Position numbers and translations under genes: made by a program. From positions 124,001 to 188,000 of the forward strand of contig NZ_ALJF01000013.1 in the NCBI RefSeq assembly GCF_000300855.1: a stretch of 64,000 nt of DNA. Reading direction: 5' to 3'. Each line of letters starts with the position of its first letter. The stretch's first letter is position 1. Of this stretch, positions 43,473 to 52,302 are shown in pieces. The notes below the pieces were generated by a model. The model saw nothing but the letters and a program-made list of their open reading frames with translations. It was not told the DNA's origin and searched no databases. The stretch is from Agrobacterium albertimagni AOL15. GTDB lineage: Bacteria; Pseudomonadota; Alphaproteobacteria; Rhizobiales; Rhizobiaceae.

Positions 43473-43880
43473 ATGGGTGTGAAGCACTTCGGGATACTTG
43501 CAGCCACTGGCCTCGTGTCGCTCGCGCTTGCGGGCTGCACCACATCGAGTGGCGGACGCAGCGCGACCGCCAATTCCGCGGTTTATATCGCAGCCCTTCA
43601 GGGTGGCATCGTGTCCCGGACGGGCGTCGAGCTCTCGCGCAGCGAAACGCAGCGCGCACTCGAAGCGGAATACCGCGCGCTCGAGGCGGCCCCCGGTGGC
43701 CAGCCCGTGACCTGGGCAGGCGGTGAGGTGCGCGGCGAAGTCGTCGCAGCTGCCCCCTATCAGGTCGGCCAGCAGAACTGCAGGCAGTTCACCCACAAGG
43801 TATATCGCAGCGGCCGCGAACTGCAGGCCCGCGGCGCGGCCTGCCGCAACTCGAACGGCACCTGGACGCCGCTGAGCTGA
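43473..43880 (+). CDS. Lipoprotein of the rickettsial surface-antigen-like family
   Basis: 135 aa. It has a lipobox-type signal (LVSLALAGCTT, Cys acceptor) and a C-terminal half with the 17-kDa surface antigen-type pattern: GQPVTWAGGEVRGEVVAAAP, QNCRQFTHKVYRSGRELQAR and RNSNGTWTPL. It is probably an outer membrane lipoprotein. The function is unknown; it lies between feuQ and a toxin-antitoxin module. Confidence 0.78.
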   Translation: MGVKHFGILAATGLVSLALAGCTTSSGGRSATANSAVYIAALQGGIVSRTGVELSRSETQRALEAEYRALEAAPGGQPVTWAGGEVRGEVVAAAPYQVGQQNCRQFTHKVYRSGRELQARGAACRNSNGTWTPLS

Positions 43881-43946
43881 GGCGCAGGCGGACCCGCAGC
43901 CCTTGCAGCTTGCCTTCTAGCGCAGTCATCCGAATCGTCTTCCTAA

Positions 43947-43968
43947 AGTGTATGCTCTGGCGTACACT
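43947..43968. promoter_or_regulatory. Inverted repeat, probable TA operator
   Basis: AGTGTATGC (43947-43955), a 4-bp spacer and GCGTACACT (43960-43968) match in 8 of 9 positions as an inverted repeat. It ends 6 bp before the ATG of the toxin-like gene, a good place for autorepression by the HTH antitoxin. Confidence 0.65.
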
Positions 43969-43974
43969 GCGCAA

Positions 43975-44312
43975 ATGACGCGCTTTGAGATCGAGGTGTA
44001 TCTGACAGAGGATGGCGAGGCGCCTTTCCAGGCATGGCTCGATGCGATTGCCAGTTCTGAAATCAGAACCCAAATCTTGGCCCGCATCCGCCGCGCATCA
44101 TTGGGTAATTTCGGCGATTGGAAACCGTTGGTGGCGCGCACGGCATTTTTGAAATGCGGATCCATGCCGGAGCCGGTTGCCGCGTGTTCTACACGGTCGT
44201 CGGAAATACGGTGGTGCTGTTGTTGGCAGGCGCGACGAAGAAAGATCAGAGGCGGACGCTCGAAAGGGCCAAGGTCTATCTGGAGGACTATCGCAAGAGG
44301 ATGAAGCCGTGA
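43975..44312 (+). pseudogene. Frameshifted HigB/Gp49-like toxin
   Basis: The first frame (RFEIEVYLTEDGEAPFQAWL, then SSEIRTQILARIRRASLGNF) and the second (HGIFEMRIHAGAGCRVFYTV, then LLLAGATKKDQRRTLERAKV) together form a typical phage-derived Gp49-like/HigB toxin of about 112 aa. They are joined by a -1 shift near 44118-44130 (AAACCGTTGGTGG, where one base appears lost). The toxin is likely inactive unless the shift is programmed. The second frame overlaps the GTG of the antitoxin gene. Confidence 0.78.
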
Positions 44313-44620
44313 ACAAGCCAAGCAGACCGTTCGATTTCGACCGCTATGAAGAGCTGCTGAGGGACCCGGAGAATGCAGCCATTTATCTTGCGGAGTTCCT
44401 TGAAAGTGGTGACATGGAGCTCTTCCAGGAGGCCCTGCGTCACGTTGCCAAGGCGCAGGCTGGCGGGCTGGCAGGTGTGGCGGAACAGGCGCAGCTGAAC
44501 AGGGGCAGCCTTTACAAATCCCTGTCGAAGAACGGCAAGCCACAGTTTGAAACCTTGGCCAAGATACTGGCCACGATGGGGCTGCAGTTCACGATCACGC
44601 CCACACAGCACCAGTCTTGA
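44309..44620 (+). CDS. HTH antitoxin (addiction module antidote, HigA-like)
   Basis: 103 aa. Starts at GTG 44309 overlapping the toxin stop. The C-terminal part has an HTH motif: GLAGVAEQAQLNRGSLYKSL and PQFETLAKILATMGLQFTIT, typical of the probable addiction module antidote family. It presumably binds the inverted repeat at 43947. With the toxin broken, it may remain as an orphan. Confidence 0.82.
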   Translation: MNKPSRPFDFDRYEELLRDPENAAIYLAEFLESGDMELFQEALRHVAKAQAGGLAGVAEQAQLNRGSLYKSLSKNGKPQFETLAKILATMGLQFTITPTQHQS

Positions 44621-44756
44621 GGTCTTTCCACTTGACTTGGGTCAAGGCTGGGCGGGTTATGCAGGCTTAGAGAATTCTTGCGGCCAAACGCCTCAACTTT
44701 GCGTCAGGGGAGGTTTGGCTGTTGGAAAGCACCTGTCCTTGCCGTAATTGAGTTTC

Positions 44757-45977
44757 ATGTTGTTCTGGATCATCTCCGCGCTGCTGACGGTCTTTGTTGC
44801 CGTCGTCCTGTTGTCCCCCTTGCTGCGGGCCTCGGCCCGGGCGACGCGTTATGACGAAGGCGAGGCGGCGGTCTATCGCGACCAGTTGCGCGAGCTGGAA
44901 CGGGACAAGGCGCAAGGCCTGATCTCGGCGGAAGATGCCGATTATGCGCGCGCCGAAATCGGCCGTCGGCTGCTCGCGATCGCCGCCCGCGAAAAGGTGG
45001 GCGAAGCGGGCGAGGGGAGCGAGCCGTCCGGTGGTGCGGGAAACCCGTCCGCCCGCCGTCGCTACACCTGGTCGCAAGCCTTCATCCTTCTCTGTCTTCC
45101 CGTCATCGGGCTTGCCGGCTATCTGGAAATAGGAAGCCCAGGCACACCCGATGCGCCGCTTGCCGCACGCATGGAAAATCCCGGCGACGATGTCGATCTG
45201 CTCGTCGCCAAGGTCGAGCAGCATCTGGCGAGCAATCCTGCCGACGGCAATGGCTGGAACGTTCTGGCGCCCGTCTATTTCCGCATCGGTCGCCTGCCGG
45301 ATGCCGAACTCGCCTATCGCAACGCAATCCGCATTCTTGGTCCCGCTGCCGACCGGATGAACGGGCTGGGCGAAACGCTGGTGCTGCGCAATGACGGGAT
45401 CGTCACCGATGACGCCCAGATGGCCTTCCAGGCGGCGCTGAAGCTTGAACCCAACAATCCGCGTGCCGACTTCTACCTGGCGCTCGCGCTCGAGCAGTCC
45501 GGCCGTCGCGCAGAGGCGCTGACCGCGTTCCAGAACATCGCCAAGGCCTCGCCGCCCACGGCCCCCTGGATGCCATTGGTCAACCAGCATATTGCGGCCA
45601 ACAGCGCCGGCGTGCCGCTTGCCGATCCGCCGGCGCAGACGGCGCCGGAAGGCGAGGCGCAGGCTCAGAGCCCCGCAGCCCCGGGCAACCCGACGGCCGA
45701 GGACGTTGCCAATGCCGGAACCATGTCGGAGGCCGATCGCGGCGACATGATCCGCGGCATGGTGGCGAGCCTCGATGCGCGGCTGAAGGAAGATCCGAAC
45801 AATTTTGAAGGCTGGATGCGGCTTGTCCGCTCCTATGCGATGCTGAAGGACAAGGAACGGGCGCAAGCCGCGCTGCAGGAAGGGCTGAAGACCTTCCCGG
45901 CCGCAGGCACTGAGGGCCAGCAACTGCTCGCCATGGCGCGGGAACTCGGCCTTGATGTTGAGGAGGTGAGCCAATGA
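44757..45977 (+). CDS. ccmI: Cytochrome c maturation protein CcmI (CycH)
   Basis: 406 aa. Two N-terminal membrane helices ([19 protein letters not shown] and a later [15 protein letters not shown]) flank a cytosolic loop with [17 protein letters not shown], followed by TPR-type repeats in the periplasm ([40 protein letters not shown]). It presents apocytochrome c to the heme ligation complex. The ATG at 44757 is chosen over an upstream TTG. It overlaps ccmE by 4 nt in a four-gene operon. Confidence 0.9.
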   Translation: MLFWIISALLTVFVAVVLLSPLLRASARATRYDEGEAAVYRDQLRELERDKAQGLISAEDADYARAEIGRRLLAIAAREKVGEAGEGSEPSGGAGNPSARRRYTWSQAFILLCLPVIGLAGYLEIGSPGTPDAPLAARMENPGDDVDLLVAKVEQHLASNPADGNGWNVLAPVYFRIGRLPDAELAYRNAIRILGPAADRMNGLGETLVLRNDGIVTDDAQMAFQAALKLEPNNPRADFYLALALEQSGRRAEALTAFQNIAKASPPTAPWMPLVNQHIAANSAGVPLADPPAQTAPEGEAQAQSPAAPGNPTAEDVANAGTMSEADRGDMIRGMVASLDARLKEDPNNFEGWMRLVRSYAMLKDKERAQAALQEGLKTFPAAGTEGQQLLAMARELGLDVEEVSQ

Positions 45978-46426
45978 CCCGCAAACAGAAACGTCTGGCC
46001 GTGATCGGCGGTGGCATGGGTTTCATTCTGACCGCCGTGCTCTTGGTGATGTTCGCCTTTGGCCAGTCGATCGCTTACTTCTACGTTCCGGCTGATCTCG
46101 CCCAATCCGACGTGCAGCCGGGCACTCGTATCCGCCTGGGCGGGCTGGTGGAAGCGGGCTCCGTGGTACGTGGTGAAGGCTCGACGATCACCTTTACTGT
46201 GACAGACACACTGAGCCAGCTGCCCGTGACCTATACCGGCATCCTGCCCGATCTCTTCCGTGAGGGGCAGGGCGTGGTCGCCGAGGGTCGTTTCGAAGGC
46301 ATGGACAAGGTCTTCGTCGCCGATACGGTTCTCGCCAAGCATGACGAGACCTACATGCCGAAGGACGTTGCGGATCGCCTGGAGGCGCAAGGGGTTGAAC
46401 TGAGCGGCAAGGAAAAGATCCAATGA
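45974..46426 (+). CDS. ccmE: Heme chaperone CcmE (CycJ)
   Basis: 150 aa. One signal-anchor helix ([20 protein letters not shown]), then an OB-fold. The heme-binding site is intact: [11 protein letters not shown], with His about 123 and Tyr about 127. It passes heme to CcmF. It overlaps both neighbours by 4 nt. Confidence 0.95.
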   Translation: MTRKQKRLAVIGGGMGFILTAVLLVMFAFGQSIAYFYVPADLAQSDVQPGTRIRLGGLVEAGSVVRGEGSTITFTVTDTLSQLPVTYTGILPDLFREGQGVVAEGRFEGMDKVFVADTVLAKHDETYMPKDVADRLEAQGVELSGKEKIQ

Positions 46427-48411
46427 TCATCGAGCTCGGCCATTATGCTCTCGTCCTGGCGCTCGCCACCTGTCTGGTCGTATCGATCCTGCCGGTGATC
46501 GGCGCACGACGCGGCGATGCGGCGATGATGGCGGTGGCGACAACAGGCACCTATGCGATGTTCCTGCTGATCGGCTTCTCCTTTGCCGTCCTCACCTATG
46601 GTTACGTCGTTTCCGACTTCTCGGTGCAGAACGTCTATGAGAACTCCCACTCCCTGAAACCGATGATCTACAAGGTCTCCGGCGTCTGGGGGAACCATGA
46701 AGGTTCGATGCTGCTCTGGGTGCTGATCCTCGCCTTCTTCAGCGCCATGGTCGCCTTCTTCGGGACCAACCTGCCGGACCGGCTAAAGGCCAATGTGCTG
46801 GCCGTTCAGGCCTGGATCACGACGGCCTTCACGCTCTTCATTCTCCTGACGTCGAACCCCTTCATCCGTCTGTCGCCGATCCCGGCGGAGGGTCAGGACC
46901 TCAACCCGGTCCTGCAGGACATCGGCCTCGCGATCCATCCGCCGCTGCTCTATCTCGGTTATGTCGGCTTCTCGGTCTGCTTCTCCTTCGCGATTGCCGC
47001 CTTGATGGATGGCCGCATCGATGCTGCCTGGGCGCGCTGGGTCAGGCCGTGGACACTGGCGGCCTGGGTCTTCCTGACCGCCGGCATCTCGATGGGCTCC
47101 TACTGGGCCTATTACGAACTAGGCTGGGGCGGCTGGTGGTTTTGGGATCCCGTCGAAAACGCCTCCTTCATGCCCTGGCTTGCAGGCACAGCCCTTCTGC
47201 ATTCGGCGCTCGTCATGGAGAAGCGTGATGCGCTGAAGATCTGGACGGTGCTGCTCGCCATCATCGCCTTTTCGCTGTCGCTGCTCGGCACCTTCCTTGT
47301 GCGTTCGGGCGTGCTGACCTCGGTGCATGCATTCGCCACCGACCCGACACGCGGGGTCTTCATCCTTGGCATTCTCGTCATTTTCATTGGTGGCGCCTTC
47401 ACGCTCTTTGCGCTGCGGGCACCGATGCTGAAGGCCGGCGGCCTATTCCAGCCGATCTCGCGCGAAGGTGCGCTGGTTCTCAACAACCTGATCCTGACGG
47501 TATCGACCGCGTCGGTGCTGATCGGCACACTCTATCCGCTGCTGCTTGAGACGTTGACAGGCGAGAAGATCTCGGTCGGTCCGCCCTTCTTCAACATCAC
47601 CTTCGGTCTGCTGATGATCCCGCTTCTGCTCGCGGTGCCTTTTGGGCCGTTCCTCGCCTGGAAGCGCGGCGATCTTCTTGCCGCCTTGCAGCGGCTTTAC
47701 GTGGCAGCGGCCCTTTCGCTCGTTCTCGGGCTTGGCCTCTGGTACGCCCAGAACGGCGGACCTGTCATGGCGGTGGCAGGTCTGGCGCTCGCCTTCTTCG
47801 TCATGGGCGGCGCGATTGCCGATCTCTGGTATCGTGCTGGCTTTGGCAAACATCCGCTGTCGACCGCCTGGAGTCGCTTGAAGGGGCTGCCGCGCTCGGC
47901 CTTCGGCACGGCGCTGGCGCATTTCGGCATGGGTGTGACCGTGCTCGGCGTGGTGGCCGTGACCACGTTCGAGACGGAGACCGTGGTCGAGATGAAGCCT
48001 GGCATGACGGCGGAAGCCGGAGGCTATGTCGTGACCTTCGATGGCATTCGGGCGGCGACGGGCCCGAACTACACCGAAGACCAAGGCCATTTCACCATCC
48101 GCGAGGGTGGCGTCGAAGTGGCCGATGTCTGGTCGTCGAAGCGGCTCTATACGGCGCGGCAGATGCCGACGACGGAAGCCGGCATCGTCACCTTCGGCTT
48201 CAGCCAGCTCTATGTGTCGCTAGGTGACCCGATGGCGGATGGCGGGATCGTCGTGCGCATCTGGTGGAAGCCGTGGATCCTCTGCATCTGGTACGGCACG
48301 ATCGTGATGATGGCGGGCGGTATTGTCTCGCTCTCCGATCGCAGACTGCGCGTCGGCGCGCCGAAGCGGGCCAAGGTTGCGGCGAAGCCGACGCTGGAGG
48401 CTGCGGAGTGA
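46423..48411 (+). CDS. ccmF: Heme lyase subunit CcmF (CycK)
   Basis: 662 aa, about 13-15 transmembrane helices. It has the WWD domain ([20 protein letters not shown]), the N-terminal [17 protein letters not shown] and conserved histidines. It forms the periplasmic cytochrome c synthetase core with CcmH and CcmI. It overlaps ccmH by 1 nt. Confidence 0.95.
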   Translation: MIIELGHYALVLALATCLVVSILPVIGARRGDAAMMAVATTGTYAMFLLIGFSFAVLTYGYVVSDFSVQNVYENSHSLKPMIYKVSGVWGNHEGSMLLWVLILAFFSAMVAFFGTNLPDRLKANVLAVQAWITTAFTLFILLTSNPFIRLSPIPAEGQDLNPVLQDIGLAIHPPLLYLGYVGFSVCFSFAIAALMDGRIDAAWARWVRPWTLAAWVFLTAGISMGSYWAYYELGWGGWWFWDPVENASFMPWLAGTALLHSALVMEKRDALKIWTVLLAIIAFSLSLLGTFLVRSGVLTSVHAFATDPTRGVFILGILVIFIGGAFTLFALRAPMLKAGGLFQPISREGALVLNNLILTVSTASVLIGTLYPLLLETLTGEKISVGPPFFNITFGLLMIPLLLAVPFGPFLAWKRGDLLAALQRLYVAAALSLVLGLGLWYAQNGGPVMAVAGLALAFFVMGGAIADLWYRAGFGKHPLSTAWSRLKGLPRSAFGTALAHFGMGVTVLGVVAVTTFETETVVEMKPGMTAEAGGYVVTFDGIRAATGPNYTEDQGHFTIREGGVEVADVWSSKRLYTARQMPTTEAGIVTFGFSQLYVSLGDPMADGGIVVRIWWKPWILCIWYGTIVMMAGGIVSLSDRRLRVGAPKRAKVAAKPTLEAAE

Positions 48412-49007
48412 TGGCGTTGAAGAACCCCTCCCCAACCCCTCCCCACAAGGGGGAGGGGCTTTTGCGCCGCGCGCTGTCTCTCACGACGAAGCGAGCGGAT
48501 TCCGCACCTATTCTCCCCCCTTGTGGGGGAGATGGCCGGCAGGCCAGAGGGGGACTTGGGGCCGCATTCCTGATGTTGGTCCTTCTCCTCACTCCCATCC
48601 ACGCCTTTGCCGTCAATCCCGACGAAGTGCTTGCCGATCCTGCACTGGAGCAGCGGGCTCGGGCGCTGTCGGCGGAACTGCGCTGCATGGTCTGTCAGAA
48701 CCAGTCGATCGACGACAGCAACGCCGAACTCGCCCGCGACCTGCGTGTCGTGGTGCGTGAGCGGCTGGTCGGCGGGGATACGGACGAGCAGGTGCTCGAC
48801 TATGTCGTCTCGCGATACGGGGAGTTCGTGCTTCTGAAGCCGAGGCTCAGCATCCGCACGATCGGGCTCTGGGGGGCGCCGGCGGCACTCGCGATCATTG
48901 GTCTGATCGTGGCTGTGGTCTATACGCGCAGGCGGTCCGTGCAGCCGGTGGCGAAGCTTTCGGCGGAAGAGGAAGCGCGGCTGGGCAAGTTGCTTGAGCG
49001 GGAGTGA
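48411..49007 (+). CDS. ccmH: Cytochrome c maturation protein CcmH (CycL) with repeat-derived N-terminal extension
   Basis: 198 aa. From about residue 66 onward it is an ordinary CcmH: hydrophobic signal segment ([14 protein letters not shown]), [20 protein letters not shown] with the CxxC thiol motif, and a C-terminal membrane helix ([19 protein letters not shown]). The first about 48 residues (e.g. [12 protein letters not shown], then [17 protein letters not shown]) are translated from a GC-rich palindromic repeat and precede the signal segment. The frame is kept, but the extension may impair export; an internal start after the repeat (e.g. near 48573) may be used instead. Confidence 0.88.
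   Translation: MALKNPSPTPPHKGEGLLRRALSLTTKRADSAPILPPCGGDGRQARGGLGAAFLMLVLLLTPIHAFAVNPDEVLADPALEQRARALSAELRCMVCQNQSIDDSNAELARDLRVVVRERLVGGDTDEQVLDYVVSRYGEFVLLKPRLSIRTIGLWGAPAALAIIGLIVAVVYTRRRSVQPVAKLSAEEEARLGKLLERE
48420..48555. repeat. Palindromic repeat inside the 5' part of ccmH
   Basis: Contains CCCCTCCCCACAAGGGGGAG followed by CTCCCCCCTTGTGGGGGAGA and the GGCCGGCAGGCC core, the same unit as inside copA (10877-10998). It lies between the overlapping ccmF stop and the CcmH signal segment. Confidence 0.8.
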
Positions 49008-49047
49008 TCGCACGGTCTCATTGGTGCGGAGTGCAACGGCTTCCGAA

Positions 49048-49452
49048 CTACAGAGGCACGATGAAGATATCCAGGCTGCTGAAGAATTCGGATTCAGTCA
49101 CATCTCGCTGAATGACTTTTGTGATCTGCTCCGCGATAAACGTGTTCGCCTCCGCCGACGGCAGGATGACGTCATATCCATTGATGTTCAGAAACATGAT
49201 GCCGGATAGCCAGGCTGTTCGCTTGTTGCCCTGGATGAAGGCATGAGCACGACTGAGCGCCACGATGAGTCGGCAACCGAGTACCCCGATGTCATCCTCG
49301 TTTTCGTAGAGGAAGAGGTTTCGCGGACTCATGACCGCGCTTTCGAGCGTCACTGCATTGGTCAGAAGATGCTTCTCACCAGTGATGGCGACTGCGGCTC
49401 GATTGAGAGCAATGACCTCGGACAGTTCGATCCATCCGGGTTCAGCGCTCAC
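49048..49452 (-). CDS. Doc-family (Fic-like) toxin
   Basis: 134 aa. The Doc motif is intact: HAFIQGNKRTAWLSGIMFLN (HxFx[D/G]GNKR). The N-terminal part (WIELSEVIALNRAAVAITGE) is typical for death-on-curing proteins. Doc phosphorylates EF-Tu in phage P1; here the Q in place of the usual D/N at the fourth motif position is a variant. It starts at a GTG that overlaps the stop of the short antitoxin gene. Confidence 0.85.
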   Translation of the reverse strand: MSAEPGWIELSEVIALNRAAVAITGEKHLLTNAVTLESAVMSPRNLFLYENEDDIGVLGCRLIVALSRAHAFIQGNKRTAWLSGIMFLNINGYDVILPSAEANTFIAEQITKVIQRDVTESEFFSSLDIFIVPL

Positions 49453-49619
49453 TTGGCGAGTAGATCCATGAGATGCTTGTGTCGCTCGTGCTCGACCCGA
49501 GCCACATCGTCGGCATCTGGCCTCACATTCTGCCCATGCGAAGGCTGGCGCGTCTGACGTTTTGTCGGCGCGGGCGTGACAGGTTCGGTAGCCTTTTTGT
49601 CGACGCTGGTCTTGTCCAT
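49449..49619 (-). CDS. 56-aa antitoxin of the Doc module
   Basis: 56 aa, polar and partly disordered (MDKTSVDKKATEPVTPAPTK) with a C-terminal helix (DDVARVEHERHKHLMDLLAK) that could neutralise the Doc active site as a Phd-type tail does. It overlaps the toxin GTG by 4 nt. GAGGTGAAC lies just upstream of the ATG. No DNA-binding domain is seen, unlike Phd, so autoregulation is doubtful. Confidence 0.65.
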   Translation of the reverse strand: MDKTSVDKKATEPVTPAPTKRQTRQPSHGQNVRPDADDVARVEHERHKHLMDLLAK

Positions 49620-49886
49620 GAGTTCACCTCGTCAGTAGCATAACCTTGATCCGGGCGCTTTTCCACATTCGTTCGTAAGTCATTCAAATAATGAAGGTTT
49701 GCCGGGGTCTTGAAGGCTAAGGAAGACCGCTTTGTCGCATTTTTGCTGCGCCCGGCCTGTACCGCACCAAAGATTACCAAGAATTCATCTGCCGTACAGT
49801 TCGCCGTAACGTGACGGCTCCTATATCTCTCTCCATCCACCGCTTCCCACCGCCGGGTTGTCCGGCGGCTCCAGTCAGAAGAACAG

Positions 49887-51446
49887 ATGAAGGTAGATCC
49901 CATGTCCGAGAACAAAGGTCGCTCCCTCAAGACGATCCTGAAGACCTCCACCGCCGCGAGCCTTGCCGCCATGATGCTGGTGACGGCTGCCCCCTTCACC
50001 GCGGTTCCGGCGCTCGCCGCCCCGGTCGAAGTGAATGCGCCGCAGGTCCCGAGCTTCGGTGACGTTGTCGAGGCCGTTCTGCCCGCCGTCGTATCCGTTC
50101 GCGTCCAGTCGAATGTTCAGCCGGCATCATCCGACGAAAGCAACTTCTCCTTCAATTTCGGTGGCCGCAGCTTCGAAGACCTGCCGGACGATCACCCGCT
50201 GAAGCGCTTCTTCCGCGAATTCGGCGGTCCGGGCATGGAAGGCCCGCGTGACCGTGGTCCGCGCGCCGAGCGTGGTCCGCAACGCCTGCGTCCGACCTCC
50301 CAGGGCTCCGGCTTCTTCATCTCCGAAGACGGCTATATCGTTACCAACAACCATGTCATCGACGACGGCGCGGCCTTCACCATCGTGATGAACGACGGCA
50401 AGGAATATGACGCCAAGCTCGTCGGCAAGGACAGCCGCACCGACCTCGCGCTGCTGAAGGTCGACTCCCCTAACACCAAGTTCACCTATGTGAAGTTCGC
50501 AGACGACGAGAAGGTCCGCGTCGGTGACTGGGTCGTCGCCGTCGGCAATCCCTTCGGTCTCGGTGGCACGGTTACCGCCGGCATCATCTCCGCCCGTGGC
50601 CGCAACATTGGCTCCGGCCCTTATGACGATTACCTGCAGATCGACGCAGCGGTGAACCGCGGCAACTCGGGTGGTCCCGGCTTCAACCTGAACGGCGAAG
50701 TCGTCGGTATCAACACCGCGATCTTCTCGCCCTCGGGTGGCAATGTCGGTATCGCCTTTGCCATTCCGGCCTCGGTCGCGACCGATGTCATCGCCAAGCT
50801 GAAGGAGACCGGTACGGTGTCGCGCGGCTGGCTCGGCGTGCAGATCCAGCCGGTGACGCAGGATATCGCTGACAGCCTCGGTCTGGCCGAAGACTCCGGC
50901 GCGCTCGTCGTGGCACCCCAGGCGGGTTCCCCGGGCGAAGCAGCCGGCATCAAGCAGGGCGACGTCGTGACGGCCGTCAATGGCGACCCGGTCAAGGATC
51001 CCCGTGATCTGGCCCGCCGCATTGCCGCCTTCGCTCCGGATACCACGGTTGACGTGACGCTGTGGCGCGATGGCAAGGCGACCGAAGTCAAGGTCAAGCT
51101 CGGCGAACTGCCGGCCGACCAGGCTGCGAGCGCCGGCACGGAAAATGACGCCGCACCTGCGCCGGAAGCCGAGCAGGAGCTGTCTGGCCTCGGCCTCTCG
51201 GTTCGCCCTGCCGACGGCGGCAAGGGTCTTGCCATCCTCGACGTGGATCCGTCGAGCGATGCCGCCGACAAGGGCCTGAAGGCCGGCGAGACGATCACCT
51301 CGGTCAACAACCAGGAGGTTTCGTCGGCAGCCGACGTCCAGAAGGTTCTGGAGCAGGCGAAGAAGGACGGCCGTACCCGGGCGCTCTTCCAGGTCGAATC
51401 GGATAGCGGCAGCCGCTTCGTGGCGCTTCCGATCAACCAGGGCTGA
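49887..51446 (+). CDS. degP: DegP/HtrA-type periplasmic serine protease
   Basis: 519 aa. Signal peptide (TAASLAAMMLVTAAPFTAVP, ending ALAA), a trypsin-like domain with catalytic H156 (TNNHVID), D186 (SRTDLALL) and S261 (RGNSGGPG; the residue after GP is G rather than the common L), and two PDZ domains (starting near WLGVQIQPV and LGLSVRPAD). It degrades or refolds damaged envelope proteins. It follows the ccm operon, as in other Rhizobiaceae. An ATG at 49902 is an alternative start. Confidence 0.93.
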   Translation: MKVDPMSENKGRSLKTILKTSTAASLAAMMLVTAAPFTAVPALAAPVEVNAPQVPSFGDVVEAVLPAVVSVRVQSNVQPASSDESNFSFNFGGRSFEDLPDDHPLKRFFREFGGPGMEGPRDRGPRAERGPQRLRPTSQGSGFFISEDGYIVTNNHVIDDGAAFTIVMNDGKEYDAKLVGKDSRTDLALLKVDSPNTKFTYVKFADDEKVRVGDWVVAVGNPFGLGGTVTAGIISARGRNIGSGPYDDYLQIDAAVNRGNSGGPGFNLNGEVVGINTAIFSPSGGNVGIAFAIPASVATDVIAKLKETGTVSRGWLGVQIQPVTQDIADSLGLAEDSGALVVAPQAGSPGEAAGIKQGDVVTAVNGDPVKDPRDLARRIAAFAPDTTVDVTLWRDGKATEVKVKLGELPADQAASAGTENDAAPAPEAEQELSGLGLSVRPADGGKGLAILDVDPSSDAADKGLKAGETITSVNNQEVSSAADVQKVLEQAKKDGRTRALFQVESDSGSRFVALPINQG

Positions 51447-51459
51447 TTGTGATGTGACG

Positions 51460-51495
51460 AAGGGCGCCGGCGGTCGAGGACCGGCGGCGCCCTTT
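51460..51495 (+). terminator. Rho-independent-like terminator after degP
   Basis: Hairpin of AAGGGCGCCG ... CGGCGCCCTT with a short loop and a TTTGTCGTTT tail, 14 bp after the degP stop codon. Confidence 0.7.
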
Positions 51496-51623
51496 GTCGT
51501 TTCCGGTGGTTGCGACCGCCGCGTGTCAGGAAAGGACAAAGCATGGGGATCGCGGAACACGGACAGCCGAAGTCCGGCGAAACCGTCTATACGGTGGCGG
51601 ATGCCGAGGCTAATGTCGCGCAC

Positions 51624-52301
51624 ATGAAGATACTTGTCATCGAAGACGACCTGGAAGCTGCAGCCTATATGACCAAGGCCTTTCGCGAGGCCGGCATCGT
51701 CGCCGATCATGCGAGCGACGGCGAAAGCGGGCTCTTCATGGGCACCGAAAACGCCTATGACGTGATGGTCGTTGACCGCATGCTGCCGCGCCGGGATGGC
51801 CTCTCGGTCATCAGCGAGCTGCGCAAGCGCGGCATCGATACGCCCGTCCTCATTCTTTCCGCACTCGGCCAGGTCGATGACCGCGTCACCGGTCTGCGCG
51901 CCGGCGGCGACGACTATCTGCCGAAGCCCTATGCCTTCTCCGAACTGCTGGCGCGTATCGAGGTGCTTGGCCGCCGCAAGGGCAAGCCGGAGCAGGACAT
52001 GGTCTATCGGGTCGGCGATCTCGAGCTCGACCGTCTCTCCCACGAGGTGAAGCGCGCCGGCAAGGAGATCCTGCTGCAACCGCGCGAATTCCGCCTGCTC
52101 GAATATCTGATGAAGAATGCCGGCCAGGTGGTGACTCGCACCATGCTGCTCGAAAACGTCTGGGACTATCACTTCGACCCGCAGACCAATGTCATCGACG
52201 TGCATGTCTCGCGGTTGCGCTCGAAGATCGAGAAGGATTTCGACCGGCCGCTTCTGAAAACCGTGCGCGGCGCGGGTTACATGATCAAGGACGAAGGCTG
52301 A
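51624..52301 (+). CDS. OmpR-family response regulator
   Basis: 225 aa from the ATG at 51624. Receiver with D51 (VMVVDRMLPRRDG), LILSALGQVDDRVTGLRAGG and KPYAF, and a winged-helix output (LLQPREFRLLEYLMKNAGQV, VIDVHVSRLRSKIE). An upstream ATG at 51543 has a better Shine-Dalgarno (AGGAAAGG) and would add 27 residues of unknown use; the shorter form is the canonical length. It is 1 nt before the sensor kinase gene, forming a two-component pair. Confidence 0.85.
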   Translation: MKILVIEDDLEAAAYMTKAFREAGIVADHASDGESGLFMGTENAYDVMVVDRMLPRRDGLSVISELRKRGIDTPVLILSALGQVDDRVTGLRAGGDDYLPKPYAFSELLARIEVLGRRKGKPEQDMVYRVGDLELDRLSHEVKRAGKEILLQPREFRLLEYLMKNAGQVVTRTMLLENVWDYHFDPQTNVIDVHVSRLRSKIEKDFDRPLLKTVRGAGYMIKDEG

Positions 52302-52302
52302 C

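Noticed and set aside
43975-44312. Programmed -1 frameshift in the toxin
   Set aside because: No slippery heptamer with a following pseudoknot is evident near 44118-44130. A plain one-base loss is simpler, though the alternative is kept in the findings.
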